DNA of 43,752 bases from an uncultured Clostridia bacterium (GCA_946407705.1 CAMJPC010000006.1:1-43752), one strand, 5' to 3'. Positions 33,221-41,555 are shown, counted from the first letter of the stretch. The notes: generated by a model not told the origin, from the sequence alone. Numbers and translations: made by a program.

Positions 33221-34009
33221 ATGATGGCTGAAAACAAACCGGACAATATGGCATCCGTTTCCGGAAACGCCGCTGAAAAGAAGGTATCCCACGCCGATCA
33301 CCATAAGGCGCTCGACGAGAAGTACCCTACCAAACGCGGGTTCTGGGATGTTGTTGCCAAGAACGGATTTCTTCTTCTCACCCACATCTTATGTGACATG
33401 AAGTGCATCGGGAAAGAAAACTTTCCCAAGAATAATCCATATGTAGTCGCCTCAAACCACCAGAGCTATCCTGACGGCGTCCTTATCATCGACTATCTGC
33501 CGAAGGGACACTTCAAATGGATGTGCTGCCTGGCGGCATCAGATCTTGAGACTGATCACGGCAAACTTGGCCGCCTTATCATGCGTGTAGGCCGCGGCAT
33601 TGCCGTTGACCGTTACGGCAACCCGGTAAGAGGTCTCATCAAAGCCAAGAAGGAAGTCGAACAGGGCAACATCTGTTTCGTATTCCCCGAAGGCACAAGG
33701 ACTCACACCGGTAAGCTTGCTGAAATGAAGGACGGAGCTTCCTATCTCGCCATCAAGGCCAATGTGCCTCTCGTACCCGTTTATATCGCAGGCGCTTATC
33801 AGATCTGGCCCAGGACTTCCAAGCACCCTCACCCCCTGAACGGTTTCCACAGAAGAAAGATCAGGATCTATGTCGGTAAGCCGCTGTACGGCAAAGACTT
33901 CGACAACGATGCCCACAAGATGACCGAGGCGCTGTCCGAATGGATGCACCGCCAGGAAGACATGTACTGGGATCCCGAGACCAATTACGATAGAAAAAGA
34001 AAATCCTGA
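33221..34009 (+). CDS. plsC: 1-acyl-sn-glycerol-3-phosphate acyltransferase
   Basis: 262 residues. It adds the second acyl chain to lysophosphatidate, giving phosphatidate in phospholipid synthesis. The acyltransferase motif is NHQSYPD (His80, Asp85), and the substrate motif is FPEGTRTHTG. One hydrophobic stretch near residue 47-58 may hold it at the membrane. Two ATG codons in tandem: 33221 is 3 bases and 33224 is 6 bases from GAGGGG, so the second is the better start. It lies opposite the acyl-CoA ligase gene. Confidence 0.9.
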   Translation: MMAENKPDNMASVSGNAAEKKVSHADHHKALDEKYPTKRGFWDVVAKNGFLLLTHILCDMKCIGKENFPKNNPYVVASNHQSYPDGVLIIDYLPKGHFKWMCCLAASDLETDHGKLGRLIMRVGRGIAVDRYGNPVRGLIKAKKEVEQGNICFVFPEGTRTHTGKLAEMKDGASYLAIKANVPLVPVYIAGAYQIWPRTSKHPHPLNGFHRRKIRIYVGKPLYGKDFDNDAHKMTEALSEWMHRQEDMYWDPETNYDRKRKS

Positions 34010-34018
34010 TAAAAGATA

Positions 34019-34050
34019 GAGGCTGTCTCATATGAGGCAGCCTCTTCTCT
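34019..34050 (+). terminator. Bidirectional terminator after plsC
   Basis: GAGGCTGTCT pairs with AGGCAGCCTC (one G-U) around CATATG, then TTCTCTCTT. On the minus strand it is followed by TATCTTTTAT, so it also ends the PadR operon. Confidence 0.75.
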
Positions 34051-34102
34051 CTTACTCAAATCCCTTATTCAGAAAGTTTTCTTAATCTAATCCCTGTATT
34101 TT

Positions 34103-34282
34103 TCAGTTTGCCGGAGTCTCGATCTTATTCCTTACATCTCCGAACGTCTTATTCCAGTCGACTTCTTTGATCTTTCCGCCAAGTCCGAAAGCAAATACCA
34201 CGATAGTGATAACCGCCATGACCATTGCGAGGAAAAGTGAAACAACACCGGTTATAAGTAACTTGATATCACCTTTGCTCAT
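34103..34282 (-). CDS. Small membrane protein
   Basis: 59 residues from the ATG at 34282, supported by GGAGG 6 bases upstream; a longer frame from 34369 lies entirely inside the previous gene and is rejected. One membrane segment at about 9-32 (ITGVVSLFLAMVMAVITIVV in part) with a short charged tail. It is third in the PadR-DUF1700 operon, one base after DUF1700. Small proteins with one segment often follow DUF1700 genes; role unknown. Confidence 0.7.
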   Translation of the reverse strand: MSKGDIKLLITGVVSLFLAMVMAVITIVVFAFGLGGKIKEVDWNKTFGDVRNKIETPAN

Positions 34283-34283
34283 A

Positions 34284-34859
34284 TCATGCCTCCCCAAATC
34301 CGTAATTCCAGATTTTCTTGTTCCATCTGATGTAAGCCTTTGTTCCCTTAGCGAAGTACTTGATTCCAAGTATCACGAGGATAAGGAGGAATACTGCGAA
34401 GAACAGAAGCGTTACTCCAAGAAGGATCGCAGGAACCATGTAGTATGTGATGTTGCCGGTTACGATTGCCGTAACGATAGCTGCTATTCCGCCGAGTGAT
34501 CCGAGGAAGATGCAGCAAGCTATGAAGATCGCAAAAAGGATAACCAGCCAGCACTCAATTCCTACAAATGCGTTGAAGAGAATTACAAAAAGTTTGCTTC
34601 TTCCATCAGCTCCTGTCTTTGTGTCGTCAAAGACCTTGCTTCTCTTCTTAATGATCTCAGGGAGCTTCATTCCCTCTCTGTACATTGCAGCGAGATCGTT
34701 GGGATCTCCGAGTCCTTCAGCTATTTCTTCCTCGGTCTTGCCCTTAAGCGAGCCTTCGGAAAAATGAGCGCCGATCTCATAGAGAATCTCATTTACATCC
34801 TTATAAGGCATAGCACCGAGAGCTTTCCCGAGCGTATCAAGATATTCTTTTTTATTCAT
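34284..34859 (-). CDS. DUF1700 membrane protein
   Basis: 191 residues from the ATG at 34859, which lies within the last codons of padR (8-base overlap). The soluble N-terminus (about 1-80) has MNKKEYLDTLGKALG, DVNEILYEIGAHFSEG and AEGLGDPNDLAAMYREG, the DUF1700 pattern. Four hydrophobic segments follow. DUF1700 proteins typically pair with PadR regulators; the pair may sense membrane stress. Function unknown. Confidence 0.85.
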   Translation of the reverse strand: MNKKEYLDTLGKALGAMPYKDVNEILYEIGAHFSEGSLKGKTEEEIAEGLGDPNDLAAMYREGMKLPEIIKKRSKVFDDTKTGADGRSKLFVILFNAFVGIECWLVILFAIFIACCIFLGSLGGIAAIVTAIVTGNITYYMVPAILLGVTLLFFAVFLLILVILGIKYFAKGTKAYIRWNKKIWNYGFGEA

Positions 34860-35184
34860 CTGCTTCTTCCCCCTGTTTCTCATTGATGATGCCGTCGACT
34901 GCCTTAGAGAACTCTATCCATTCTTCTTTGTCTTTCTGCAGCCTCTTTCGGCCTTCGTCCGTGAGGTGGTAATACTTCCGCGGTGGTCCGTTCTGAGATT
35001 CCTTGAGGTACGTATCAACGCTTCCTTCTGCTGCCAACTTGCGGAGGATTGGATAAACCGTACCGTCTGCAATGTTCATCTTGGCGGTAAGGCTGTCAGC
35101 CAGGTCGTAACCGTAGCTGTCGCCCTTATCAAGGAACGCTAGCACGCACAGATCAAGTACTCCTTTCTTGAACTGATTGTTCAT
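34852..35184 (-). CDS. PadR-family transcriptional regulator
   Basis: 110 residues. A winged-helix regulator: the DNA-binding part includes GDSYGYDLADSL, ADGTVYPILRKLAAEG and GPPRKYYHLTDEGRKRL. The short C-terminal helix forms the dimer contact, as in subfamily 2 of PadR. It probably represses its own operon: an inverted repeat covers its promoter. AAGGGGG precedes the ATG. The overlap with DUF1700 indicates translational coupling. Confidence 0.92.
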   Translation of the reverse strand: MNNQFKKGVLDLCVLAFLDKGDSYGYDLADSLTAKMNIADGTVYPILRKLAAEGSVDTYLKESQNGPPRKYYHLTDEGRKRLQKDKEEWIEFSKAVDGIINEKQGEEADE

Positions 35185-35251
35185 ATTATTCCCCCTTATT
35201 CAAAAGTGACACGGACTTCTGCTCATGTAGAACAGCATCAACTTCCCATGT

Positions 35252-35293
35252 CAGTATTGAATATAGCACACTATTATTCATTGTGCAATACTG
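35252..35293 (-). promoter_or_regulatory. PadR operon promoter inside an inverted repeat
   Basis: TTGCAC, 17 bases, TATATT on the minus strand (35260-35288). CAGTATTG (35252-35259) and CAATACTG (35286-35293) form a perfect 8-base inverted repeat around it, with an inner GCACA/TGTGC pair. A dimeric repressor bound here would cover -35 and -10. Confidence 0.65.
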
Positions 35294-35318
35294 TTTTTTG
35301 TTTATTAGCGAAACCTTT

Positions 35319-35347
35319 TTGTCCTAAAAAAGAATTAATGTTATTAT
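35319..35347 (+). promoter_or_regulatory. Promoter of the amidase-like gene
   Basis: TTGTCC, 17 bases, TATTAT. Leader of about 18 bases with AAGGAG. Confidence 0.6.
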
Positions 35348-35371
35348 TCCTTATTAAGGAGATGAATAGTA

Positions 35372-36823
35372 ATGGCCGAAGATAACAATTCCAAACTGCA
35401 GCAGATATTATCCGAACTCCCTCGCGATAAGAGGGATATTCTGGAAGGACACATCGCAAGTCTTCCCGAAGATAAGCGCGACGCTTTTATTGCGGAAGTA
35501 ATCAAAGAATATGAATCCATAAAGAAAGCTGCAGGTAAATCTGCTCCCGAGTCTCCAAAAGAAACAAAGGAAGAAACCAAACCGGAACCCGAGTCCAAAC
35601 CTGCGGTTGAGGCAACTCCCGAAGTTGAGTTAAAGCCCGAAGAAGAGACCAAGGCCGAGCCTGAATCCAAACCCGCAAAAGATCCCGGTCAGGGTATTTT
35701 GGATCTGGATTTTGTCAACAGCGAGAATACGGCCCCCTCTATTCCCCTGGAACCCATCGCCGAGGATTTTGATCTTCCTTCCATCAAAAAGGAAGAATCT
35801 GAAGAGTTGTCTCCTGCTCCTGCCGAAAATAAAAAGTCCGGCAGGCCCTCCAACAAGGAAATGGACGCCATCTTCAATGGTCCGGTACATACCAGAAGAA
35901 GATCAGGAAGTCCCGTTGCGGCAATCATCTTCACTGTCCTGGGTCTGCTCGTTGCAGGAGGAATCGTTTTCGCGATCATGCTCTTCAAGAATCCTGCATT
36001 CGCTCCCATAGCCGCAAAACTCGGCATAAACCCTGTTACATCTGAGACACAGACTGAAGTTACAACTACTGAAACATCAGAAATTGAGACGACTACGGAA
36101 ACGACCGAAGCTCCCACTACCACGTCAGAAACCACACCTGAGCCGACTCCCGAACCGACTCCGATTCCCACTCCCACTCAGGTTCCTTTGAAGAGCAACG
36201 CGCCTAATCTTAAGGGTATCAAAGTCGTGATCGATCCGGGTCATCAGGAAAAGACCGATTATACAAAAGAGCCTTTCAAAAAAGGTGTTACCACGGGAAA
36301 GCCCCGCTGCACCAGCGGAACCGTAGGAGTTTCCACAAAACAGAAAGAATATGAACTCACGCTTGAGACAGCTTTCATGCTCAAGGACTATCTCGAACAA
36401 TGCGGTGCAACGGTCGTCATGACCAGAACCGAAAACAACGTGAATCTCTCCAACAGACAGAGAGCAAACATCGCAGTCAAAGCAAAGCCCACCCTTTTCA
36501 TCAGACTTCACGCTGACGCTTCAACAAACAAAAAGGTTAAAGGCGTACGTGTATATATCCCCAGGGGCGGAAAGTACAACAAGATCGCTGCTGCCAATAA
36601 GCTCGGCAAGCTCGTAGCCGCTGCAGGCAAGACAACCTTCCGCGGATCGAAAGCAACCAATCAGTACACCGGACTCAACTATGCTTACAGCATAAGATCC
36701 TATCAGATCATTCTCGGCTACCTTTCAAACAAGGAAGATGACGAGAGACTGGCAGATCCCAACAACAGATATGAGATGGTTGCTGCAATAGCGAACTTCT
36801 GCTCCTCGTTCAAAAAGAAATAA
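35372..36823 (+). CDS. Membrane-anchored N-acetylmuramoyl-L-alanine amidase-like protein
   Basis: 483 residues. A cytoplasmic part (1-180) includes a helical ELPRDKRD-type repeat and a Glu/Pro/Lys-rich stretch. One membrane segment is at about 183-205, and a Thr/Pro spacer at 222-270. The Amidase_3 domain runs from 280 to the end. Zinc residues are visible: His291 in IDPGHQ, a Glu in QKEYELT (Glu326), and His380 in FIRLHADAS. The usual catalytic Glu two residues before GFLSN is replaced by Ile447 (QIILGYLSN). The enzyme may thus bind but not cut peptidoglycan, or use another residue. AAGGAG lies 10 bases before the ATG. Confidence 0.8.
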   Translation: MAEDNNSKLQQILSELPRDKRDILEGHIASLPEDKRDAFIAEVIKEYESIKKAAGKSAPESPKETKEETKPEPESKPAVEATPEVELKPEEETKAEPESKPAKDPGQGILDLDFVNSENTAPSIPLEPIAEDFDLPSIKKEESEELSPAPAENKKSGRPSNKEMDAIFNGPVHTRRRSGSPVAAIIFTVLGLLVAGGIVFAIMLFKNPAFAPIAAKLGINPVTSETQTEVTTTETSEIETTTETTEAPTTTSETTPEPTPEPTPIPTPTQVPLKSNAPNLKGIKVVIDPGHQEKTDYTKEPFKKGVTTGKPRCTSGTVGVSTKQKEYELTLETAFMLKDYLEQCGATVVMTRTENNVNLSNRQRANIAVKAKPTLFIRLHADASTNKKVKGVRVYIPRGGKYNKIAAANKLGKLVAAAGKTTFRGSKATNQYTGLNYAYSIRSYQIILGYLSNKEDDERLADPNNRYEMVAAIANFCSSFKKK

Positions 36824-36846
36824 TCTTGTTTTTTTGACAAAACTAA

Positions 36847-36852
36847 TATAAT
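36847..36852 (+). promoter_or_regulatory. -10 of the zinc-ribbon gene
   Basis: TATAAT about 38 bases before the ATG, in the 66-base gap after the amidase-like gene. No clear -35. Confidence 0.4.
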
Positions 36853-36889
36853 CTGAAAAACATATTGATGAAAGAAAGAAGGTATCAAC

Positions 36890-37480
36890 ATGAGCGAAAA
36901 TCTTGACATGAACACTTTAAAGCAGCTTGCTAAGATGAAGAGCGCAGATGAAGTAGATGCGGCTCTTGCACAGGATAACAGCATCAAGAATGAATTCCAG
37001 TCCATCAAGGAAGTCGAGATCCTCAAGGATACCGTCAGCCAGCAGCAGATCCTTCTTCATGCCATGTGGCTTATGATGAAAGAGCACGGTTTCACTAATG
37101 TCGAATTCAATCTCCACCTCAGAGAAGCAGTTCAGCTGAGTACGAGAAAGGACTTCAAGAACAACGTCAACTGCCCTTCCTGCGGCAAGGGCATGCAGAA
37201 GATGGAGAAGGTTCCCTTCACTCTCAAGTGCTACTATTGCGGAAACGAATTCCTCACCAATCCTTTCATGAAGTTCGACGGACTTGATCCCGAGTCGATC
37301 GAATATAAGACAGAAAGACCTACGGGCGAACAACTTGATGCTGACAGCTCTCCCGAGAATTTCGAGAAAAAGGCAGCAAAGACCGAAGAAGACGAGATCG
37401 CAAACGCTGAGGCTATACTCAACTCCAGTTTCGAGCCTTACGACGTTTCACAGGATTTGAAGTTCGACGAAGAACAATAA
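36890..37480 (+). CDS. Zinc-ribbon protein of unknown function
   Basis: 196 residues, soluble. The N-terminal half is helical (MSENLDMNTLKQLAKM onwards) with a stretch of Gln and charged residues that may form a coiled coil. A zinc ribbon follows, with CPSCG around residue 94 and CYYCG around 114. The C-terminus is acidic and disordered (KKAAKTEEDEIANAEAIL). No catalytic motif. GAAGG precedes the ATG. The gene ends at a strong terminator just before tmRNA. Confidence 0.7.
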   Translation: MSENLDMNTLKQLAKMKSADEVDAALAQDNSIKNEFQSIKEVEILKDTVSQQQILLHAMWLMMKEHGFTNVEFNLHLREAVQLSTRKDFKNNVNCPSCGKGMQKMEKVPFTLKCYYCGNEFLTNPFMKFDGLDPESIEYKTERPTGEQLDADSSPENFEKKAAKTEEDEIANAEAILNSSFEPYDVSQDLKFDEEQ

Positions 37481-37505
37481 TCTCAAATTGTCCTCTAAAT
37501 CATTC

Positions 37506-37534
37506 AACATCCCTGGCAACAGGGATGTTTTTTT
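37506..37534 (+). terminator. Terminator of the zinc-ribbon gene
   Basis: A perfect 10-bp stem (AACATCCCTG with CAGGGATGTT), loop GCAA, then a run of T. Confidence 0.92.
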
Positions 37535-37547
37535 CTTGCTGTGGCGT

Positions 37548-37553
37548 TATAAT
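37548..37553 (+). promoter_or_regulatory. -10 of the tmRNA gene
   Basis: TATAAT with initiation expected near 37560, about 22 bases before the mature 5' end made by RNase P. No clear -35. Confidence 0.5.
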
Positions 37554-37581
37554 AACTTACCGCTTTACGGAAAGTCCTTAT

Positions 37582-37963
37582 GGGGATGTACCGGTTTCGA
37601 CGGGGTCGCCGAAGCTGGGAAAGCGGGTGGAGGATTCTCGTTGGCCTCCTTAAAAAACGGGAACTTGCAAGTAATTGCAGACAAGACTGAGCTCGTAGCA
37701 GCCTAAGGCTACCGTCCCCGTGTGTATCTGCTCACATGGGTGTACGTACACCGCAGACCTCACCTGAGAGAGGTTAAGCAGGCAGTCCTCCCGACAAAGC
37801 TTTGAGCCGGATCCGCGACTATAATCCCCCTATGAAGCTACCGGAACCTTAGCCCGTCAGTGGGCTCATGTGCAAGGGGAATATCTTAACCGCTGACTGC
37901 ACCCGGAGATTGTCCCGGCCGAGACGGTTTCGGACAGGAGTTCGATTCTCCTCATCTCCACCA
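37582..37963 (+). ncRNA. ssrA: Transfer-messenger RNA (tmRNA, SsrA)
   Basis: 382 nt, one-piece. It frees stalled ribosomes and tags the nascent chain. The tRNA-like part pairs GGGGATG with CATCTCC and has encoded CCA; the T arm is GTTCGATTC and the 5' end has the conserved GTTTCGACGGGG. The tag frame ends in TAA after AACGGGAACTTG...GTAGCAGCC and reads KNGNLQVIADKTELVAA; it ends in VAA, as for ClpXP tags. The first tag codon is not certain. The tag is long compared with the usual 10-15 residues. Confidence 0.95.
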
Positions 37964-37983
37964 TACATTTACTTTCCGTAAAG

Positions 37984-38008
37984 AAAGGGACTGCACTGCA
38001 GTCCCTTT
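37984..38008 (+). terminator. Bidirectional terminator after tmRNA
   Basis: An 11-bp stem, AAAGGGACTGC with GCAGTCCCTTT, loop ACT, then AATTTATTT. On the minus strand it is followed by TCTTT and can end the lipoprotein gene. Confidence 0.8.
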
Positions 38009-38011
38009 AAT

Positions 38012-38806
38012 TTATTTGGTAAGTTTGAAGCAGATAGCCTCGAGTGCCTTTGCGTCATTCATTCCGGCAACCGCGTTCCCGTCGCCCCACGATACTTTCT
38101 GCTTATGCTGTATCGCCGGCAGTCCCTTATCTGTCTTCGCCTTGAAATCCTCCGCAGAAATCTCGAACTCATCATCGCCGTATCTGACGCTTTCATTTCC
38201 GTCGGCATCGACTTTTCTGATCTCCGTAGCAATGTTATTTGCTCTGATCTGGCCATTATGGAGAGAAACGACATAGTAATAGATGGTCTTCTCCCCTTCA
38301 TTCATTGATTCTTCGTACTCTCTGGCAACATAGAGATACTCACCGTCGGAATTCATCCTGAGGCAGTATTCGTCTTCCATGTAAGGTCCTGCAGAACCCT
38401 CCTCGAAAGGTGTATTGACCTTGGCGATCGAGCTGTTGTCAGCAGTGACTTCATATACCGTAAATGACTGATTCTTCTTAGCAGCAGTTATCTCATAACG
38501 GCCGTTCATATCAAGATCCGTAATGGCATAGCGCATTTCGGCATCGCCATCTTTATACCAGGTGCTTTTATTTGCCGCTATGACTTCAAGCTGTCCGGTA
38601 TATGCGAAAACGGGGGCAGGCATGGTTTCAGTCTCAGGCACGGACTCTGCCGGTGCAGGATTTGCAGCAGATGAAGAAGCTGTAGGCGTTGCCGCTCCTG
38701 ATGAAGCTGCAGGTTGTGATTCAGGCTCCTTTTTGCCGCATGAAGGAAGAACCGTCATGCCCATGGCAAGCAAGATTGCCGTTGTGAGTCTGAGTGTTTT
38801 ATTCAT
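38012..38806 (-). CDS. Lipoprotein of unknown function
   Basis: 264 residues. The signal peptide ends in the lipobox LPSC (Cys23), then an Ala/Ser/Thr/Pro-rich spacer runs to about residue 62. The globular part (about 68-264) contains DLDMNGRYEI, a partial calcium-loop-like pattern that recurs in Clostridia surface lipoproteins, and many Tyr. No enzyme motif is seen. AGAGGT lies 7 bases before the ATG. A standalone gene facing tmRNA. Confidence 0.75.
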   Translation of the reverse strand: MNKTLRLTTAILLAMGMTVLPSCGKKEPESQPAASSGAATPTASSSAANPAPAESVPETETMPAPVFAYTGQLEVIAANKSTWYKDGDAEMRYAITDLDMNGRYEITAAKKNQSFTVYEVTADNSSIAKVNTPFEEGSAGPYMEDEYCLRMNSDGEYLYVAREYEESMNEGEKTIYYYVVSLHNGQIRANNIATEIRKVDADGNESVRYGDDEFEISAEDFKAKTDKGLPAIQHKQKVSWGDGNAVAGMNDAKALEAICFKLTK

Positions 38807-38835
38807 CCGTATACCTCTGTTTCATTTTTTCGTGA

Positions 38836-38844
38836 ATTATATCA
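38836..38844 (-). promoter_or_regulatory. Extended -10 of the lipoprotein gene
   Basis: TGATATAAT on the minus strand, about 30 bases before the ATG. Confidence 0.5.
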
Positions 38845-38906
38845 CATGGAATCTAACAGATATATCATAACTAAACAACTGATCAAACAGAACGCGCAAA
38901 CCCTTG

Positions 38907-38915
38907 TGATAGAAT
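38907..38915 (+). promoter_or_regulatory. Extended -10 promoter for a leaderless MATE mRNA
   Basis: TGATAGAAT ends 6 bases before the ATG at 38922, so transcription should begin at or next to the start codon. No Shine-Dalgarno sequence is present and no -35 is seen. Confidence 0.55.
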
Positions 38916-38921
38916 ACCCCT

Positions 38922-40286
38922 ATGTCTATCAACGAAAACAGGTCTTTCCGCAAGAAGCTCGTATCACTTATCTTACCGATGACACTGCAGAACTTCATGT
39001 TCTCGCTCGTCCCTCTCGCAGATACGGTAATGCTGGTTTCTGATCAGGACGCAATGTCCGCTGTATCGCTCGCGTCTCAGGTCGCGTTCGTATTCAACAT
39101 GTTCTGCATTGCCCTTGCTTCCGGCTGCTCGATGTTTGCCGCACAGTTCTGGGGCAAAGGCGACAAAGAGAACATAGAAAAGATCTTCGGTTATTCAATG
39201 AAGCTCCTTCTCCCTATCCTCGAGCTATTCTTCGGATGCACGCTTCTCATGCCGGAAGCCGTAATGCGAATATACACAAACGAGCCTTTACTGATCGCCA
39301 ACGGCATTCCTTATCTTCGAATAGCATCCTTCTCGTATCTTTTCATGGGGCTTTCGATAATCTACGAATCCATCCTGAAGAATGTCGGCATGGTAAAGCA
39401 ATGCACATTCGCCAGTACCGTAATGGTAATAATGAACATTTCCCTGAATGCGGTCTTTATCTACGGCCTGTTTGGTGTGCCCAGGATGGGAGCATCAGGT
39501 GCCGCTCTTGCATCAGCCATTGCTTCACTTACGGGATTTATCTTCTGTGTTTACTATATGCATAAGAAGCGCATCGTTTCGTTAAAGCTTCAATACATCA
39601 TGAAGACAGGCATTCACCTGAGACAGCGCTATTCGAAATACAGTGCTCCTTTTTTCCTTAACCAGATAACCTGGAGCCTCGGATTTACGATGATGACCGT
39701 AATTATGGGTCATTTGGGATCTGATGCCGTTGCGGCAAACGCAATAGTCACCGTAATCAAAGACATCGTTTCAGCTTTCTGCTATGCGCTTGGAGCTGGC
39801 GGAGCAATTGTTGTCGGCAATGAACTCGGTGCCGGCAGGCTTGAAGCCGCCAAAGACTATGGCAAACGCTTAATGAAGCTCTGTGTATTATCAGGACTTG
39901 CTTTAGGCCTTATCGCAGCTGCCACAGCACCTCTGGTAATCAGATTTGTCGATCTTACACCTCTTGCCGAGCACTATCTGTTCATCATGATACTCATGTG
40001 CAGCTATTACATTTTGGGACGTTCCATTAACTGCACGACGATCGGCGGAATCTTCTCCGCTGGCGGAGACACGAAGTTCGGGTTCATATGCGACACAGTC
40101 ACAATGTGGGCATTCATCGTCCCTGTCGGAGCGTTGGCAGCCTTTGTCCTTAAGCTTCCAGTCCTCGTCGTATATTTCCTTCTGAACCTTGACGAGATAA
40201 TAAAACTGCCCGTAGTCATTGCTCGCTACAGGCAGTTTAAGTGGCTTAATAATATCGTAAACGATATGGAAACCGATGCTATCTGA
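38922..40286 (+). CDS. MATE-family efflux transporter
   Basis: 454 residues with 12 predicted membrane segments. It exports drugs or metabolites with sodium or proton exchange. The two-fold repeat is evident: the first half has PLADTVMLV, SLASQVAFVFNMF and ASGCSMFAAQFWGKGD; the second has ITWSLGFTMM and GAGGAIVVGNELGAG. It resembles the DinF/NorM-like branch common in Clostridia. The substrate is unknown. It meets lysA tail to tail with no gap and has no ribosome binding site. Confidence 0.93.
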   Translation: MSINENRSFRKKLVSLILPMTLQNFMFSLVPLADTVMLVSDQDAMSAVSLASQVAFVFNMFCIALASGCSMFAAQFWGKGDKENIEKIFGYSMKLLLPILELFFGCTLLMPEAVMRIYTNEPLLIANGIPYLRIASFSYLFMGLSIIYESILKNVGMVKQCTFASTVMVIMNISLNAVFIYGLFGVPRMGASGAALASAIASLTGFIFCVYYMHKKRIVSLKLQYIMKTGIHLRQRYSKYSAPFFLNQITWSLGFTMMTVIMGHLGSDAVAANAIVTVIKDIVSAFCYALGAGGAIVVGNELGAGRLEAAKDYGKRLMKLCVLSGLALGLIAAATAPLVIRFVDLTPLAEHYLFIMILMCSYYILGRSINCTTIGGIFSAGGDTKFGFICDTVTMWAFIVPVGALAAFVLKLPVLVVYFLLNLDEIIKLPVVIARYRQFKWLNNIVNDMETDAI

Positions 40287-40301
40287 TCAGTTCCTGATCA
40301 G
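40283..40301. terminator. Shared hairpin at two convergent stop codons
   Basis: CTGATCAG, loop TTC, CTGATCAG: an 8-bp stem. The first arm contains the last bases of the MATE gene (TGA, 40284-40286) and the lysA stop (40287-40289). No T run, so termination strength is uncertain; it may act as a 3' end for both mRNAs. Confidence 0.45.
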
Positions 40302-41555
40302 CTTGGCACCGTATTCCGTTGTATCAAATGTCGAGAAATAATCGTTAAGGGATTCCGCACGTCTGATGAGCTTAACAGAACCGTCCTCCTTGAGCAGGAG
40401 TTCTGCAGACCAGAGTCTTCCGTTGTAGTTATAGCCCATCGCAAATCCGTGAGCACCTGCATCGTGGATCACAAGATAGTCTCCCATGTCGATCTTAGGG
40501 AGCATCCTGTCGATCGCGAACTTGTCGTTGTTCTCGCAAAGTGAACCTGTGATGTCATACTTGTGGTCAGCAGGAGCGTTCTCCTTGCCGAGAACGGTGA
40601 TGTGATGGTATGCACCATACATGGCGGGACGCATGAGGTTAGCAGCGCAAGCGTCAACACCGATATATTCCTTGTAAATGTGCTTTTCGTGGATAGCCTT
40701 AGTAACGAGCGCTCCAAACGGTGCGAGCATGAATCTGCCCATCTCAGTATAGATGGCAACATCGCCCATACCTGCGGGAACAAGGATCTCTTCGAACTTC
40801 TTCCTTACTCCCTCTCCAATTTCCTTAATGTCATTAGCGGGCTGGTCAGGCCTGTAGTCAACGCCTACACCGCCTGAAAGGTTAATGAAAGCAAAATCCA
40901 CGCCGACAGTGTTCTTGGCTTCAACGGCAAGCTCGAAAAGCTCACCGGCGAGTTTCGGATAGTACTCGTTGGTAACCGTGTTGCTTGCAAGGAACGCGTG
41001 AAGTCCGACTTTCTTTACGCCGTGAGCCTTAAGCTGGGCATAAGCATCGAAAAGCTGTTCCTTGGTCATTCCGTACTTTGAATCGCCGGGGTTGTCCATA
41101 ATACCGTTGCTGAGCTTATAAACCCCGCCCGGATTATATCTGCAGCTCATGATCTCCGGAAACTCGGGGCCGATGATCCCTTCAAGGAACGGAATATGTG
41201 TAATATCGTCAAGGTTGATTATGCCTCCGAGCTTGGCACAGAGCGCATACTCTTCAGCAGGCGTATCATTGCTCGAGAACATGATCGGACCTCCGACCGC
41301 ATCTGCCAGAATCAGCTCTGCCTCACTTGAGCAGTCAAATCCGAATCCCGCGTCTCTGATTATCTCCATGATGAATGGATTAGGTGTAGCCTTTACTGCG
41401 AAATATTCACAGAAACCTTTATTCCAGGAGAACGCTTCCTTAACAGCCTTACAACGGGCCTTAATTCCGGCCTCATCGTAAATGTGGAACGGTGTCGGAT
41501 AGGTCTGAGCGATCTTCTCGACCATTTCCTTGGTAACAAAGGGTTTCTTTTCCAT
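40287..41555 (-). CDS. lysA: Diaminopimelate decarboxylase
   Basis: 422 residues. It converts meso-diaminopimelate to lysine, the last step of lysine synthesis. It is a fold-type III PLP enzyme: PLP Lys55 in YFAVKATPNP, the glycine loop NLSGGVGVDY, and the dimer Cys motif GSLCENNDKFA. A related ornithine or carboxynorspermidine decarboxylase is possible, but GSLCEN favours LysA-type enzymes. GAGG lies 7 bases before the ATG. Monocistronic. Confidence 0.88.
   Translation of the reverse strand: MEKKPFVTKEMVEKIAQTYPTPFHIYDEAGIKARCKAVKEAFSWNKGFCEYFAVKATPNPFIMEIIRDAGFGFDCSSEAELILADAVGGPIMFSSNDTPAEEYALCAKLGGIINLDDITHIPFLEGIIGPEFPEIMSCRYNPGGVYKLSNGIMDNPGDSKYGMTKEQLFDAYAQLKAHGVKKVGLHAFLASNTVTNEYYPKLAGELFELAVEAKNTVGVDFAFINLSGGVGVDYRPDQPANDIKEIGEGVRKKFEEILVPAGMGDVAIYTEMGRFMLAPFGALVTKAIHEKHIYKEYIGVDACAANLMRPAMYGAYHHITVLGKENAPADHKYDITGSLCENNDKFAIDRMLPKIDMGDYLVIHDAGAHGFAMGYNYNGRLWSAELLLKEDGSVKLIRRAESLNDYFSTFDTTEYGAKLIRN

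Noticed and set aside
34283..34369. Upstream extension of the small membrane protein to 34369
   Set aside because: It lies entirely within the DUF1700 gene; GGAGG sits 6 bases before the ATG at 34282.
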